A stretch of 64,000 nt of DNA from Helicobacter pylori NQ4053 (GTDB lineage Bacteria; Campylobacterota; Campylobacteria; Campylobacterales; Helicobacteraceae), in assembly GCF_000274605.1 (NCBI RefSeq), contig NZ_AKNV01000004.1, positions 124,001 through 188,000 on the forward strand. The letters run 5' to 3'. The notes under the pieces were generated by a model that worked only from the letters and a program-made list of their open reading frames with translations, was not told the DNA's origin and made no database searches. Within the stretch, counting starts at the first letter, position 1; every line of letters begins with the position of its first letter. Positions 39,860 to 50,000 of the stretch are shown piece by piece. Position numbers and translations under genes: made by a program.

Positions 39860-40174
39860 TTAAGTATTGTTCTTTTTAGCACCACCATGGGAACTCGACC
39901 TATGTGGCACCTTCGCATTAGCGTTGAGTGAGGTGCTTGAAAATTCTTTATAAGCCTTGTTATTCTTATAATCTCCGTTACTCTTGAACATTGTTTTTAA
40001 AACTAATTCACTCTTTCTATTATTTAATATTTTTGTGCTAATATTGTCAAGGCATGGGTTGGAGAATAACTTTCTAACCCATACTAAAAACACTTTGAGT
40101 GTGCCAAGAGACCCTGACACATAAGACGCAAGGGCTTGTGTATGGTCAAGGTGAGACTTTTTAATGCTTTTCAT
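39860..40174 (-). CDS. small hypothetical protein with a good ribosome site
   Basis: 104 codons from ATG, preceded by AAGGAGTAAGGA, one of the better SD stretches in the region. The product is basic with one weakly hydrophobic part (LASYVSGSLGTLKVFLVWVR) and a low-complexity polar tail. No family was recognised. By position near HP0880/HP0881 of strain 26695, which are equally obscure. The surrounding DNA is decayed, so this may be a surviving fragment of a mobile-element gene rather than a functional gene. Confidence 0.4.
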   Translation of the reverse strand: MKSIKKSHLDHTQALASYVSGSLGTLKVFLVWVRKLFSNPCLDNISTKILNNRKSELVLKTMFKSNGDYKNNKAYKEFSSTSLNANAKVPHRSSSHGGAKKNNT

Positions 40175-40317
40175 TCCTTACTCCTTGTGTTTAATTTTTT
40201 ATGTTAAAGTTTCAAAACACATTAGCTTTATCAAATATGTCTAGCACTCAGCTCATAACTGATGGTCAATTGCTATTCTGAGATTTTGCTAATGTTTTTC
40301 TATGGGCTACACTATCC

Positions 40318-41480
40318 TTATAATTTCGTTTTATGCTTCGTTTTTAGTATTAATTCATATTTTTCGGCGTTGGCTTGTTCTAGGGGGCTTAAAGGCTCTT
40401 GCGTTTTAAGTGCGTTTGTGGTAGGATTAGGTTCTGTGAGTTTAGGGGTTCCCAAACCTACCCCTTGTAATTGAGCCATAAGGAGGAACGGTGACTCACT
40501 CTCGCTATTATAGATTTCATAACTGCTTACTACCCACTTATTTCCTAGTCTCGCTCGTGTTCTAATTTCTTTTTTAAAGCGGCTTTTCGTTGGCTCTCTT
40601 GCTCTTTGGCTTTTAAAAATTCTTGTTCGCTTTGTTCTTGCTCTTTTTGTAATTTAGCAAGCTTTTCAGCTTCTGCTTGTTCTAAAGGGCTTAATTTGGT
40701 AGCGTTTTGTGTGGTTTCGTTTAAATTTTCGCTTGTTTTTAATAAATCCTCTTGATCTGTTAGCGGTTTTGGTGTAGGATTAGGTTCATCAAGGGTAATG
40801 GGTTGTGTCCCGTTATCCTTTGAGGTGCTAGGTTGTGGCCTGGCATCTCTAAAATCTTTAAAATTCCTATGAAAATCAAAAATCTTATTCCCATCGTTTA
40901 AATCATCTACGACTAACCTAATCTTAACGCCGTCATTCTCCCATTCATAAGAATATCTAAACCCATTTTTAAGCCTTTCAAAACTCTCTAATAACACGCT
41001 CCCGTTTTTGATCGCTTCGCTCATGTTGATTAGCTCGTCGTTCGTGAGGGCACCTGTGCTTTCTGCTCCGTTCTGTTTAACTAAAATCTTTTTAGTGGTC
41101 GCATGCCTTGTGCCTTGATCTAAAATGTAAAGATCGTTTAAATCTATCTTTTTAATCTCGCCTTTGTCTAATTCTCCTTTAAAAACCTTTAAAACTTGTT
41201 GCTGTTCTTTAGTAAGCTTGCTTTCATCAATCTTTTGCAATTCTTGTAAGGCTTTTTCGTATTTAGTAGCCTTTTCCTTGATTTCTTCGCTCGCTTGTTT
41301 AACGCCATTATTAAGCTCTTCAATGATTTTAAGCGTGTTGTTGCTAAAGTGGGATTTTTGTGCGCTTAATTCTAAATTCTTACTAAACTCACTTATTGAG
41401 TGGCTTCTTTCTAAAGCTCGCTTTAGGTGATACTTTAACGCCGCGCCTGCGGTGGCTTCGTTCAAAGCGTAGCCGCTAAA
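40318..41480 (-). pseudogene. truncated, frameshifted DUF3519/PBECR-type gene fragment beside ruvA
   Basis: An open frame begins right after the ruvA stop with no proper start (FSGYALNEATAGAALKYHLK) and runs about 310 codons: helical, Lys/Glu-rich, then DLYILDQGTRHATTKKILVK and WENDGVKIRLVVDDL, ending at LEHERD. A one-base slip in an A6 run (40570-40575) would continue it in frame: IRTRARLGNKWVVSSYEIYN ... GLGTPKLTEPNPTTN ... PLSPLEQANAEKYELIL to a TAA. The whole resembles the C-terminal part of the large H. pylori DUF3519 proteins, which end in a PBECR/EndoU-like nuclease module (memory). The N-terminal body is missing. Overlaps HP0882. Confidence 0.65.
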
Positions 41481-41493
41481 CTAAAACCTTTTT

Positions 41494-42045
41494 TTAAGAG
41501 CGCAGTTGTTGTAAGGCTTCTTTAATCGCTGCTTCTATGCTGAGATTGGGTTTTAGGGTTTTTAAGACTTGGTTGATTTCAGTGCTTTTAAAGCCCAAAC
41601 TCTCTAGGGCTAAAAAAACCTCATTGCGTGCGGGTCTGTTTTCATCTTGAATGAAAAAGCCAATCAAATCCACCATGATCTTATCAGCGAGCTTTTTCCC
41701 TATACCTGGGACTTGCTGGAGTCTTTTGACTTCTTTAGTGGCGATAATGTTTTCAAATTCATTCGGCGAAAAGCTTGAAAGAATGGTTAAAGCGATACGC
41801 CCCCCTACCCCATTGATTTTTAAAAGCCTTTCAAAAAGGATTTTTTCACTCTCTTCTAAAAACCCGTATAAAAGATGCGCGTCTTCTTTGATCACTTGCA
41901 AGATCTTCAAACGCACTTTTTGGCCCGCTTGAAGCAAAGCAGCCGTTCGCATAGAAACTTGCACCCCATAAACAACCCCTTGCACTTCTATATGCGCTTC
42001 TAAAGCAGAAATTTTTTCCACAACCCCTATCAAACCCACTATCAT
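41494..42045 (-). CDS. ruvA: Holliday junction branch migration protein RuvA
   Basis: Tetrameric junction-binding subunit that loads RuvB. The N-terminal OB domain contains [20 protein letters not shown] and [20 protein letters not shown]. Two helix-hairpin-helix motifs are [11 protein letters not shown] and [16 protein letters not shown]. The C-terminal RuvB-binding domain is [16 protein letters not shown]. 183 residues, normal. Its stop lies 13 bp from the pseudogene fragment. By position HP0883. Confidence 0.95.
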   Translation of the reverse strand: MIVGLIGVVEKISALEAHIEVQGVVYGVQVSMRTAALLQAGQKVRLKILQVIKEDAHLLYGFLEESEKILFERLLKINGVGGRIALTILSSFSPNEFENIIATKEVKRLQQVPGIGKKLADKIMVDLIGFFIQDENRPARNEVFLALESLGFKSTEINQVLKTLKPNLSIEAAIKEALQQLRS

Positions 42046-42069
42046 TTTATCCCTTTTTTATTTCTTGCT

Positions 42070-43914
42070 CTAGCCTTTTATAGCGCTTTTAGGGACTTTT
42101 TTGATTTTATGGTCTTCATAGATCACGTTCACGCTTTCATTGTGGCTTAACATGGCGCTCAAGTTGCTCACTTTTGGGTAATTGCGATGATAAATCACGA
42201 TATTTTCTTGCTTGAAAGGGTTTTTAGTCGTAATGCTTGCATGCTGGAAGCTGTTTTCTATGCTGATGAGTTTAGCGTAACATTCATTATTGATTTTTTG
42301 CAATTCTAGCATTTGAGCTTTTAAGATTTTCAAACGCTTTAGAGCAAACATAAACTCGCTATAAGCGTCTTTCACGCTTTCTTGTTGCATTAAAGAGCGT
42401 TTGATTTCTTCGGTGGCGTTTTTAAGCTTTTCCATGATGATTTGATTGTTTTTGACCAAATGGTTTAAGGACTGGTGCTGAGCGATGATTTTTTTAGATT
42501 TTACCCCTAAGGCATTGAGTTTTTGTTTAGCGTTTTTCAATTCTTCTTGGTTTTCTCGCCCCCCAAAAGCGTAAAAAATAAAGCGGTTGCCATTACCATC
42601 CACCTCATCAATCCAACATTGCTTGGAAAAATACAGCTTGTTGTCGCTTTTAAGCTTTTCTAAAGCGATTTCTTTCGCATAGACCACGCTCCCCGCGCTC
42701 GCTTCCACTTTAACGCTATTGGCATACACTTTAGCGCGCTCTAAATACTTGCACTCAAACTCTTTAGCGTAGCACACGCCCTTATGGTTAGTGATACGCG
42801 CTTGATTGGCATAGACATAGCTTTCAGGGTGGATTTGCCCCTCTATAGTGATTTCTTTAGCCACTAAGATCACATTCTTACCCACATTGCCCTTAACGTT
42901 AATTACGCTCGCTTCTAAAATGAGGTTAGAATCGATCGCATCGCTCAATTCGTCTTTAGCTTGGATTTCTAAAGCTAACCCGCTCTCCACTCCCCCTAAA
43001 AGATTAGGCGTTTCAATGGATTTGATCCCGTTTTTAAAGATAAAATTTTGCTTAGAAACCAAACGCCCTTTTTCCATTTTAACCCCTTGTAAGGCTTTGG
43101 AGTAATACACTAAGGCGTTATTTTCTTCTCTTTCTTCAAAAGCGTTTTTGTCATGCCCTATGGGGGTGGGCGAATGGGCAACTTTAGGCAATTCAATATA
43201 AAGGCCTTTAAGATTACGGCCGTCTCTGCCTTGTTTGGGGCAATTCACGCAAGCGACTTTTTGATTTTCTTTAGCGATATAATAATTTTCTTTAACAAAA
43301 GATTCTTCTTGATCGCTTAAAGGAATGGTATGGGTTGGAAGGTATTCTTCTTCTAGTAAAAAATGGGATTTTTCTTCTGTATTAGGGATAAAAGTTGGAG
43401 AAGCGTATAAAATAAAGCGCTTGTTTTGGGCTTCTTTTTGATATTTTCTTAACTCTGTTTTTAAATTTTCATACATTTGTGAAAAATGCCTAAACACCAC
43501 GCCCTCAAAAGCCAAACGCTCTTTAATATACGCAAACATTTCTTGGTAATACTCTTCAGTGTCTAGGACAATAAAACACTCGTCTAAAATAATTTCTATT
43601 TTACTTAAATCTTCATCCACTTTTACTTCAAAAAAGCGTTTGTAAGCGTTTGATTTGATTTTAATGTCATGGGTTTGATAAAGGGTTAGCTCTTTTTTTT
43701 CATAGTATTCCTCTTCTTCTAATTGCTGCAATTCCCCACCAAAAGCCTCGCTAAAATCGTCTTTAGCGCTGTTTTTGATAAAAATAGAAGTTTTTAAAAT
43801 CTCAAACCACAGATCTTCTGTTTGTAATTTATTTTCAGCGGCCGCTTTTTTTAATTCTTTTTGAATGTCTTTGCACCGCTCAACTTTTATAGGGGCAAAA
43901 CGCTCCAAGCTCAT
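42070..43914 (-). CDS. FapA-family (DUF342) protein
   Basis: 614-residue cytoplasmic protein. The central part (about residues 280-450) has short beta repeats such as LILEASVINVKGNVGKNVIL, EITIEGQIHPESYVYANQAR, AKVYANSVKVEASAGSVVYA, the right-handed beta-helix typical of DUF342/FapA. The C-terminal 150 residues are coiled coil (NQIIMEKLKNATEEIKRS). Relatives regulate polar flagella or septum placement in other bacteria; the H. pylori role is not known from sequence. A CVNCPKQGRDG stretch may bind metal. 24 bp before ruvA on the same strand. By position HP0884. Confidence 0.75.
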   Translation of the reverse strand: MSLERFAPIKVERCKDIQKELKKAAAENKLQTEDLWFEILKTSIFIKNSAKDDFSEAFGGELQQLEEEEYYEKKELTLYQTHDIKIKSNAYKRFFEVKVDEDLSKIEIILDECFIVLDTEEYYQEMFAYIKERLAFEGVVFRHFSQMYENLKTELRKYQKEAQNKRFILYASPTFIPNTEEKSHFLLEEEYLPTHTIPLSDQEESFVKENYYIAKENQKVACVNCPKQGRDGRNLKGLYIELPKVAHSPTPIGHDKNAFEEREENNALVYYSKALQGVKMEKGRLVSKQNFIFKNGIKSIETPNLLGGVESGLALEIQAKDELSDAIDSNLILEASVINVKGNVGKNVILVAKEITIEGQIHPESYVYANQARITNHKGVCYAKEFECKYLERAKVYANSVKVEASAGSVVYAKEIALEKLKSDNKLYFSKQCWIDEVDGNGNRFIFYAFGGRENQEELKNAKQKLNALGVKSKKIIAQHQSLNHLVKNNQIIMEKLKNATEEIKRSLMQQESVKDAYSEFMFALKRLKILKAQMLELQKINNECYAKLISIENSFQHASITTKNPFKQENIVIYHRNYPKVSNLSAMLSHNESVNVIYEDHKIKKVPKSAIKG

Positions 43915-43933
43915 TTTTTAATCCTTAAATGGT

Positions 43934-43939
43934 ATTATA
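43934..43939 (-). promoter_or_regulatory. candidate -10 (TATAAT) for the DUF342 gene
   Basis: TATAAT on the minus strand about 20 bp before the ATG, within the 90-bp gap divergent from murJ. Confidence 0.4.
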
Positions 43940-44004
43940 AAGATTTAGAAAAAGGAATATGCTAACAAAAAAACACTGAAAATTAGGTAATAACTGCGAC
44001 TGAC

Positions 44005-45465
44005 ATGCTAAAAAAAATATTTTTAACCAATAGCTTAGGGATTTTATGCTCTAGGATTTTTGGCTTTTTACGGGATTTGATGATGGCCAATATTCTAGGG
44101 GCTGGGGTGTATAGCGATATTTTCTTTGTGGCTTTCAAATTGCCTAATTTATTCAGGCGTATTTTTGCGGAGGGTTCTTTTTCTCAAAGCTTTTTACCAA
44201 GCTTCATACGAAGCTCCATTAAGGGGGGTTTTGCGAGTTTGGTGGGGCTTATTTTTTGCGGCGTTTTATTCATATGGTGCTTGTTAGTAGCGCTCAATCC
44301 CTTATGGCTAACCAAACTCCTAGCTTACGGCTTTGATGAAGAGACGCTCAAACTATGCACCCCTATTGTAGCGATCAATTTTTGGTATCTTTTATTGGTG
44401 TTTATCACCACTTTTTTAGGCGCGCTTTTACAATACAAACACAGCTTTTTTGCCAGCGCTTATAGCGCAAGCTTACTCAATGTATGCATGATTTTAGCCC
44501 TTTTCATTTCTAAAGAAAAAACGCATTTAGAAGCGTTGTATTATTTGAGCTATGGCGTGCTTTTAGGGGGCGTGGCTCAAATTTTATTACACTTTTATCC
44601 TTTAATGGAATTAGGCTTATGGGATTTATTGTCTAAAGGGTTGTTGGGTTTTAAGACTAAAAACGCAAACAAAAAAGAATATCGTTTGAATAGGGCTAAA
44701 AGGGATCTGAAAGGGTTTTTCAAGCAGTTTTTCCCTAGCGTTTTAGGCAATTCTAGCGCTCAGATCGCTTCTTTTTTAGACACCACGATCGCCTCTTTTT
44801 TAGCGAGCGGGAGCGTGTCTTATTTGTATTACGCTAACAGAGTCTTCCAGCTCCCTTTAGCCTTATTTGCTATCGCTATCTCCACAGCCCTTTTCCCTAG
44901 CATTGCGATCGCGCTTAAAAATAATCAGCAGGATTTAATCTTACAACGCTTGCAAAAGGCGTGGTTTTTCTTGGTGGGCGTTTTGCTCTTTTGCAGCATT
45001 GGGGGGATCATGCTAAGTCAAGAAATCACCGAGCTTTTATTTGAAAGGGGGCAGTTTAGCCCTAAAGACACCTTAATCACTTCGCAAGTCTTTTCGCTCT
45101 ATCTTTTAGGCTTGCTCCCTTTTGGGCTAACTAAACTCTTTTCTTTATGGCTTTATGCGAAATTAGAGCAAAAAAAAGCGGCTAAAATCTCTTTAATTTC
45201 GCTTTTTTTAGGTTTGGTGGCTTCTTTGAGTTTAATGCCTTTGTTAGGGGTTTTGGGTTTAGCGTTAGCGAATAGTTTGAGCGGGTTGTTTTTATTTGTT
45301 TTAACGATAAAAGCGTTTGGCTTTCAATTATTCTTGGGTATAATCAAGAATTTAAAATCATGGCTTGTAATCCTTTTCCTCGCTTGCGTGGAAATCTTAT
45401 TACTCTTAGCGTTCAAATCGTGGGTTACACATTTATATTTATTTTATTATTTTCAAGGTTTTTAA
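44005..45465 (+). CDS. murJ: lipid II flippase MurJ (MviN)
   Basis: Inner-membrane MOP-superfamily flippase moving lipid II outward for peptidoglycan synthesis. 486 residues with about 14 hydrophobic segments. N-terminal signature FGFLRDLMMANILGAGVYSD and FKLPNLFRRIFAEGSFSQSF is that of MviN/MurJ. SDIFFVAFKLPN and a conserved second-half VSYLYYANRVFQLPLALFAI also fit. Its TAA is followed immediately by the cysS ATG. By position HP0885. Confidence 0.95.
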   Translation: MLKKIFLTNSLGILCSRIFGFLRDLMMANILGAGVYSDIFFVAFKLPNLFRRIFAEGSFSQSFLPSFIRSSIKGGFASLVGLIFCGVLFIWCLLVALNPLWLTKLLAYGFDEETLKLCTPIVAINFWYLLLVFITTFLGALLQYKHSFFASAYSASLLNVCMILALFISKEKTHLEALYYLSYGVLLGGVAQILLHFYPLMELGLWDLLSKGLLGFKTKNANKKEYRLNRAKRDLKGFFKQFFPSVLGNSSAQIASFLDTTIASFLASGSVSYLYYANRVFQLPLALFAIAISTALFPSIAIALKNNQQDLILQRLQKAWFFLVGVLLFCSIGGIMLSQEITELLFERGQFSPKDTLITSQVFSLYLLGLLPFGLTKLFSLWLYAKLEQKKAAKISLISLFLGLVASLSLMPLLGVLGLALANSLSGLFLFVLTIKAFGFQLFLGIIKNLKSWLVILFLACVEILLLLAFKSWVTHLYLFYYFQGF

Positions 45466-46863
45466 ATGTTTATTTATGATACCAAATCAAAACAAAAAGT
45501 CCCTTTTGAGCCTTTAGTTAAAAATAAGGCGAATATTTATGTGTGCGGGCCTACGGTGTATGATGACGCTCATTTAGGGCATGCCAGGAGCGCGATTGCT
45601 TTTGATTTGTTAAGGCGCACGCTTGAGTTGAGCGGCTATGAAGTAATGCTAGTAAGGAATTTCACGGATATTGACGATAAAATCATCAACAAAGCCTTAA
45701 AAGAAAACAAAAGCATTCAAGAATTAAGCAGCATTTATATTGAATCTTACACGAGGGATTTAAACGCTTTGAACGTGAAACAACCCAGCCTAGAGCCTAA
45801 AGCGAGCGAGTATTTAGACGCTATGGTGCACATGATTGAAACGCTTTTAGAAAAAAATTTCGCTTATAGAGTCTCTAATGGGGATATTTATTTAGACACG
45901 AGCAAGGATAAAGATTACGGCTCTTTGAGCGTACATAATAGCAGTATGGAATTTAGCCGTATTGGTTTGGTGCAAGAAAAACGGCTTGAGCAGGATTTTG
46001 TGCTATGGAAAAGCTATAAGGGGGATAATGATGTGGGCTTTGATAGCCCTTTAGGCAAAGGGCGCCCTGGCTGGCATATAGAATGCTCTAGCATGGTTTT
46101 TGAAACTTTAGCGCTCGCTAACACCCCCTATCAAATTGATATCCATGCTGGCGGAGCGGATTTGTTATTCCCCCACCATGAAAATGAAGCGTGCCAAACC
46201 CGTTGTGCCTTTGGCGTGGAGATCGCTAAATACTGGATGCATAACGGCTTTGTGAATATCAATAATGAAAAAATGTCTAAAAGTTTAGGGAATAGCTTTT
46301 TTATTAAAGACGCCCTGAAAAACTATGATGGCGAAATTTTGCGCAATTACTTGCTAGGGGTGCATTATCGCTCTGTTTTGAATTTCAATGAAGAAGACTT
46401 GTTAGTGAGTAAAAAACGCTTGGATAAAATCTATCGCTTGAAACAGCGCGTTTTAGGGACTTTGGGAGGAATAAATCCAAACTTTAAAAAAGAAATTTTA
46501 GAATGCATGCAAGATGATTTGAACGTTTCTAAAGCGTTGAGCGTTTTAGAAAGCATGCTTTCTTCCACTAATGAAAAACTGGATCAAAACCCCAAAAACA
46601 AGGCTTTAAAAGGCGAAATTTTAGCGAATTTGAAATTCATAGAAGAACTGCTTGGTATTGGGTTTAAAGACCCTAGTGCGTATTTCCAATTAGGCGTGAG
46701 CGAGAGTGAAAAACAAGAAATTGAAAGCAAGATAGAAGAAAGAAAACGCGCCAAAGAGCAAAAAGATTTTTTAAAAGCCGATAGCATCAGAGAAGAGCTT
46801 TTGAAACAAAAAATCGCTTTGATGGACACCCCACAAGGCACGATTTGGGAGAAGTTTTTTTAA
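45466..46863 (+). CDS. cysS: cysteinyl-tRNA synthetase
   Basis: Class I aminoacyl-tRNA synthetase charging tRNA-Cys. YVCGPTVYDDAHLGHARSAI carries the HIGH-type motif and a zinc-ligand Cys; further zinc ligands are in WHIECSSMV and HHENE. NEKMSKSLGNSF is the KMSKS loop. Length 465 is normal. No gap to murJ, so the two are probably co-transcribed. vacA follows after 223 bp with its own promoter. By position HP0886. Confidence 0.97.
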   Translation: MFIYDTKSKQKVPFEPLVKNKANIYVCGPTVYDDAHLGHARSAIAFDLLRRTLELSGYEVMLVRNFTDIDDKIINKALKENKSIQELSSIYIESYTRDLNALNVKQPSLEPKASEYLDAMVHMIETLLEKNFAYRVSNGDIYLDTSKDKDYGSLSVHNSSMEFSRIGLVQEKRLEQDFVLWKSYKGDNDVGFDSPLGKGRPGWHIECSSMVFETLALANTPYQIDIHAGGADLLFPHHENEACQTRCAFGVEIAKYWMHNGFVNINNEKMSKSLGNSFFIKDALKNYDGEILRNYLLGVHYRSVLNFNEEDLLVSKKRLDKIYRLKQRVLGTLGGINPNFKKEILECMQDDLNVSKALSVLESMLSSTNEKLDQNPKNKALKGEILANLKFIEELLGIGFKDPSAYFQLGVSESEKQEIESKIEERKRAKEQKDFLKADSIREELLKQKIALMDTPQGTIWEKFF

Positions 46864-46936
46864 GCGCCTCCCATTTTACCTTTTTACACATTCTAGCCAA
46901 AATTTTCAGCCATATTACTTTTTAATCTTGTTAAGT

Positions 46937-46965
46937 TTTATGTTCATTTACCTTAATTTGATAAA
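46937..46965 (+). promoter_or_regulatory. vacA promoter (-35 TTTATG, -10 GATAAA)
   Basis: TTTATG and GATAAA are separated by 17 bp and lie about 125 bp before the vacA ATG, in agreement with the leader length I recall for vacA. A TATATATTTATAG stretch further down (about 46990) is an alternative. Confidence 0.55.
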
Positions 46966-47042
46966 AATTGAACACTGGTTGTAGATACTATATATTTATA
47001 GCCTTAATCGTAAATGCAACAGAAATTTTCTAGTCTAAAGTC

Positions 47043-47055
47043 GCACCCTTTGTGC
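47043..47055 (+). promoter_or_regulatory. 5'-UTR stem-loop of vacA
   Basis: GCAC-CCTTT-GTGC, 32 bp before the ATG. A stem-loop in the vacA leader is known to stabilise the mRNA. It is retained here although the gene is frameshifted. Confidence 0.65.
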
Positions 47056-47086
47056 AAAAATCGTTTTACAAAAAGAAAGGAAGAAA

Positions 47087-50000
47087 ATGGAAATACAACA
47101 AACACACCGCAAAATCAATCGCCCTTTAGTTTCTCTCGTTTTAGCAGGAGCGTTGATTAGCTCCATACCGCAAGAGAGTCATGCTGCCTTTTTCACAACC
47201 GTGATCATTCCAGCCATTGTTGGGGGTATCGCCACAGGCACCGCTGTAGGAACTGTCTCAGGGCTTCTTAGCTTGGGGGCTCAAACAAGCCGAAGAAGCC
47301 AATAAAACCCCAGATAAACCCGATAAAGTTTGGCGCATTCAAGCAGGAAAAGGCTTTAATGAATTCCCCAACAAGGAATACGACTTATACAGATCCCTTT
47401 TATCCAGTAAGATTGATGGAGGTTGGGACTGGGGGAATGCCGCTAGGCATTATTGGGTCAAAGGCGGGCAGCAGAACAAGCTTGAAGTGGATATGAAAGA
47501 CGCTGTAGGGACTTATAAACTATCAGGGCTTAGAAACTTTACTGGTGGGGATTTAGACGTGAATATGCAAAAAGCCACTTTGCGCTTGGGCCAATTCAAT
47601 GGCAATTCTTTCACAAGCTATAAGGATAGCGCTGATCGCACCACGAGAGTGGATTTCAACGCTAAAAATATTTCAATTGATAATTTTGTAGAAATCAATA
47701 ATCGTGTGGGTTCTGGAGCCGGGAGGAAAGCCAGCTCTACGGTTTTGACTTTGCAAGCTTCAGAAGGGATCACTAGCAGTAAAAACGCTGAAATTTCTCT
47801 TTATGATGGCGCCACGCTTAACTTGGCTTCAAACAGCGTTAAATTAATGGGTAATGTGTGGATGGGCCGTTTGCAATACGTGGGAGCATATCTGGCCCCT
47901 TCATACAGCACGATAAACACTTCAAAAGTGACAGGGGAAGTGAATTTTAACCACCTCACTGTTGGCGATAAAAACGCCGCTCAAGCAGGCATTATCGCTA
48001 GCAACAAGACTCATATTGGCACACTGGATTTGTGGCAAAGTGCAGGGCTAAACATTATCGCCCCTCCAGAAGGCGGTTATAAGGATAAACCTAAGGATAA
48101 ACCTAGTAACACCACGCAAAATAATGCTAACAACAACCAACAAAACAGCGCTCAAAACAATAGTAACACTCAGGTCATTAACCCACCCAATAGCGCGCAA
48201 AAAACAGAAATTCAACCCACGCAAGTCATTGACGGGCCTTTTGCGGGCGGCAAAGACACGGTTGTCAATATTGATCGCATCAACACTAACGCTGATGGCA
48301 CGATTAGAGTGGGAGGGTATAAAGCTTCTCTTACCACCAATGCGGCTCACTTGCATATCGGCAAAGGCGGTGTCAATCTGTCCAATCAAGCGAGCGGGCG
48401 TTCTTTATTAGTGGAAAATCTAACCGGGAATATCACCGTTGATGGGCCTTTAAGAGTGAATAATCAAGTGGGTGGTTATGCTTTGGCAGGATCAAGTGCG
48501 AATTTTGAGTTTAAGGCTGGTACGGATACCAAAAACGGCACAGCCACTTTTAATAACGATATTAGTTTGGGAAGATTTGTGAATTTAAAAGTGGATGCTC
48601 ATACAGCTAATTTTAAAGGTATTGATACGGGTAATGGTGGTTTCAACACCTTAGATTTTAGTGGTGTTACAGGTAAGGTCAATATCAACAAGCTCATTAC
48701 GGCTTCCACTAATGTGGCCGTTAAAAACTTCAACATTAATGAATTGATTGTTAAAACCAATGGGGTGAGCGTGGGGGAATACACTCATTTTAGCGAAGAT
48801 ATAGGCAGTCAATCGCGCATCAATACCGTGCGTTTGGAAACTGGCACTAGGTCAATCTTTTCTGGGGGTGTCAAATTTAAAAGCGGCGAAAAATTGGTTA
48901 TAGATGAGTTTTACTATAGCCCTTGGAATTATTTTGACGCTAGGAATATTAAAAATGTTGAAATCACCAGAAAATTCGCTTCTTCAACCCCAGAAAACCC
49001 TTGGGGCACATCAAAACTTATGTTTAATAATCTAACCCTGGGTCAAAATGCGATCATGGACTATAGTCAATTTTCAAATCTAACCATTCAGGGGGATTTT
49101 ATCAACAATCAAGGCACTATCAACTATCTAGTCCGAGGCGGGCAAGTGGCAACCTTAAGCGTAGGCAATGCAGCAGCTATGATGTTTAATAATGATATAG
49201 ACAGCGCGACCGGATTTTACAAACCGCTCATCAAGATTAACAGCGCTCAAGATCTCATTAAAAATACAGAGCATGTTTTATTGAAAGCAAAAATCATTGG
49301 TTATGGCAATGTTTCTACAGGTACCAATGGCATTAGTAATGTTAATCTAGAAGAGCAATTCAAAGAGCGCCTAGCCCTTTATAACAACAATAACCGCATG
49401 GATACTTGTGTGGTGCGAAATACTGATGACATTAAAGCATGCGGTATGGCTATCGGCAATCAAAGCATGGTGAACAACCCTGACAATTACAAGTATCTTA
49501 TCGGTAAGGCATGGAAAAATATAGGCATCAGTAAAACGGCTAACGGCTCTAAAATTTCGGTGTATTATTTAGGCAATTCTACGCCTTCTGAGAATGGTGG
49601 CAATACCACCAACTTACCCACAAACACCACTAATAATGCGCGTTCTGCTAACTACGCCCTCGTAAAGAACGCTCCTTTCGCTCACAGCACCACTCCTAAT
49701 TTAGTCGCTATCAATCAGCATGATTTTGGCACTATTGAAAGCGTGTTTGAATTGGCTAACCGCTCTAAAGATATTGACACGCTCTATACTCATTCAGGCG
49801 CGCAAGGTAGGGATCTTTTGCAAACCTTATTGATTGATAGCCATGATGCGGGTTATGCCAGACAAATGATTGATGCTACAAGCGCTAATGAAATCACCAA
49901 GCAATTGAATGCGGCCACTACCACTTTAAACAACATAGCCAGTTTAGAGCATAAAACCAGTGGCTTGCAAACTTTGAGCTTGAGCAATGCGATGATTTTA

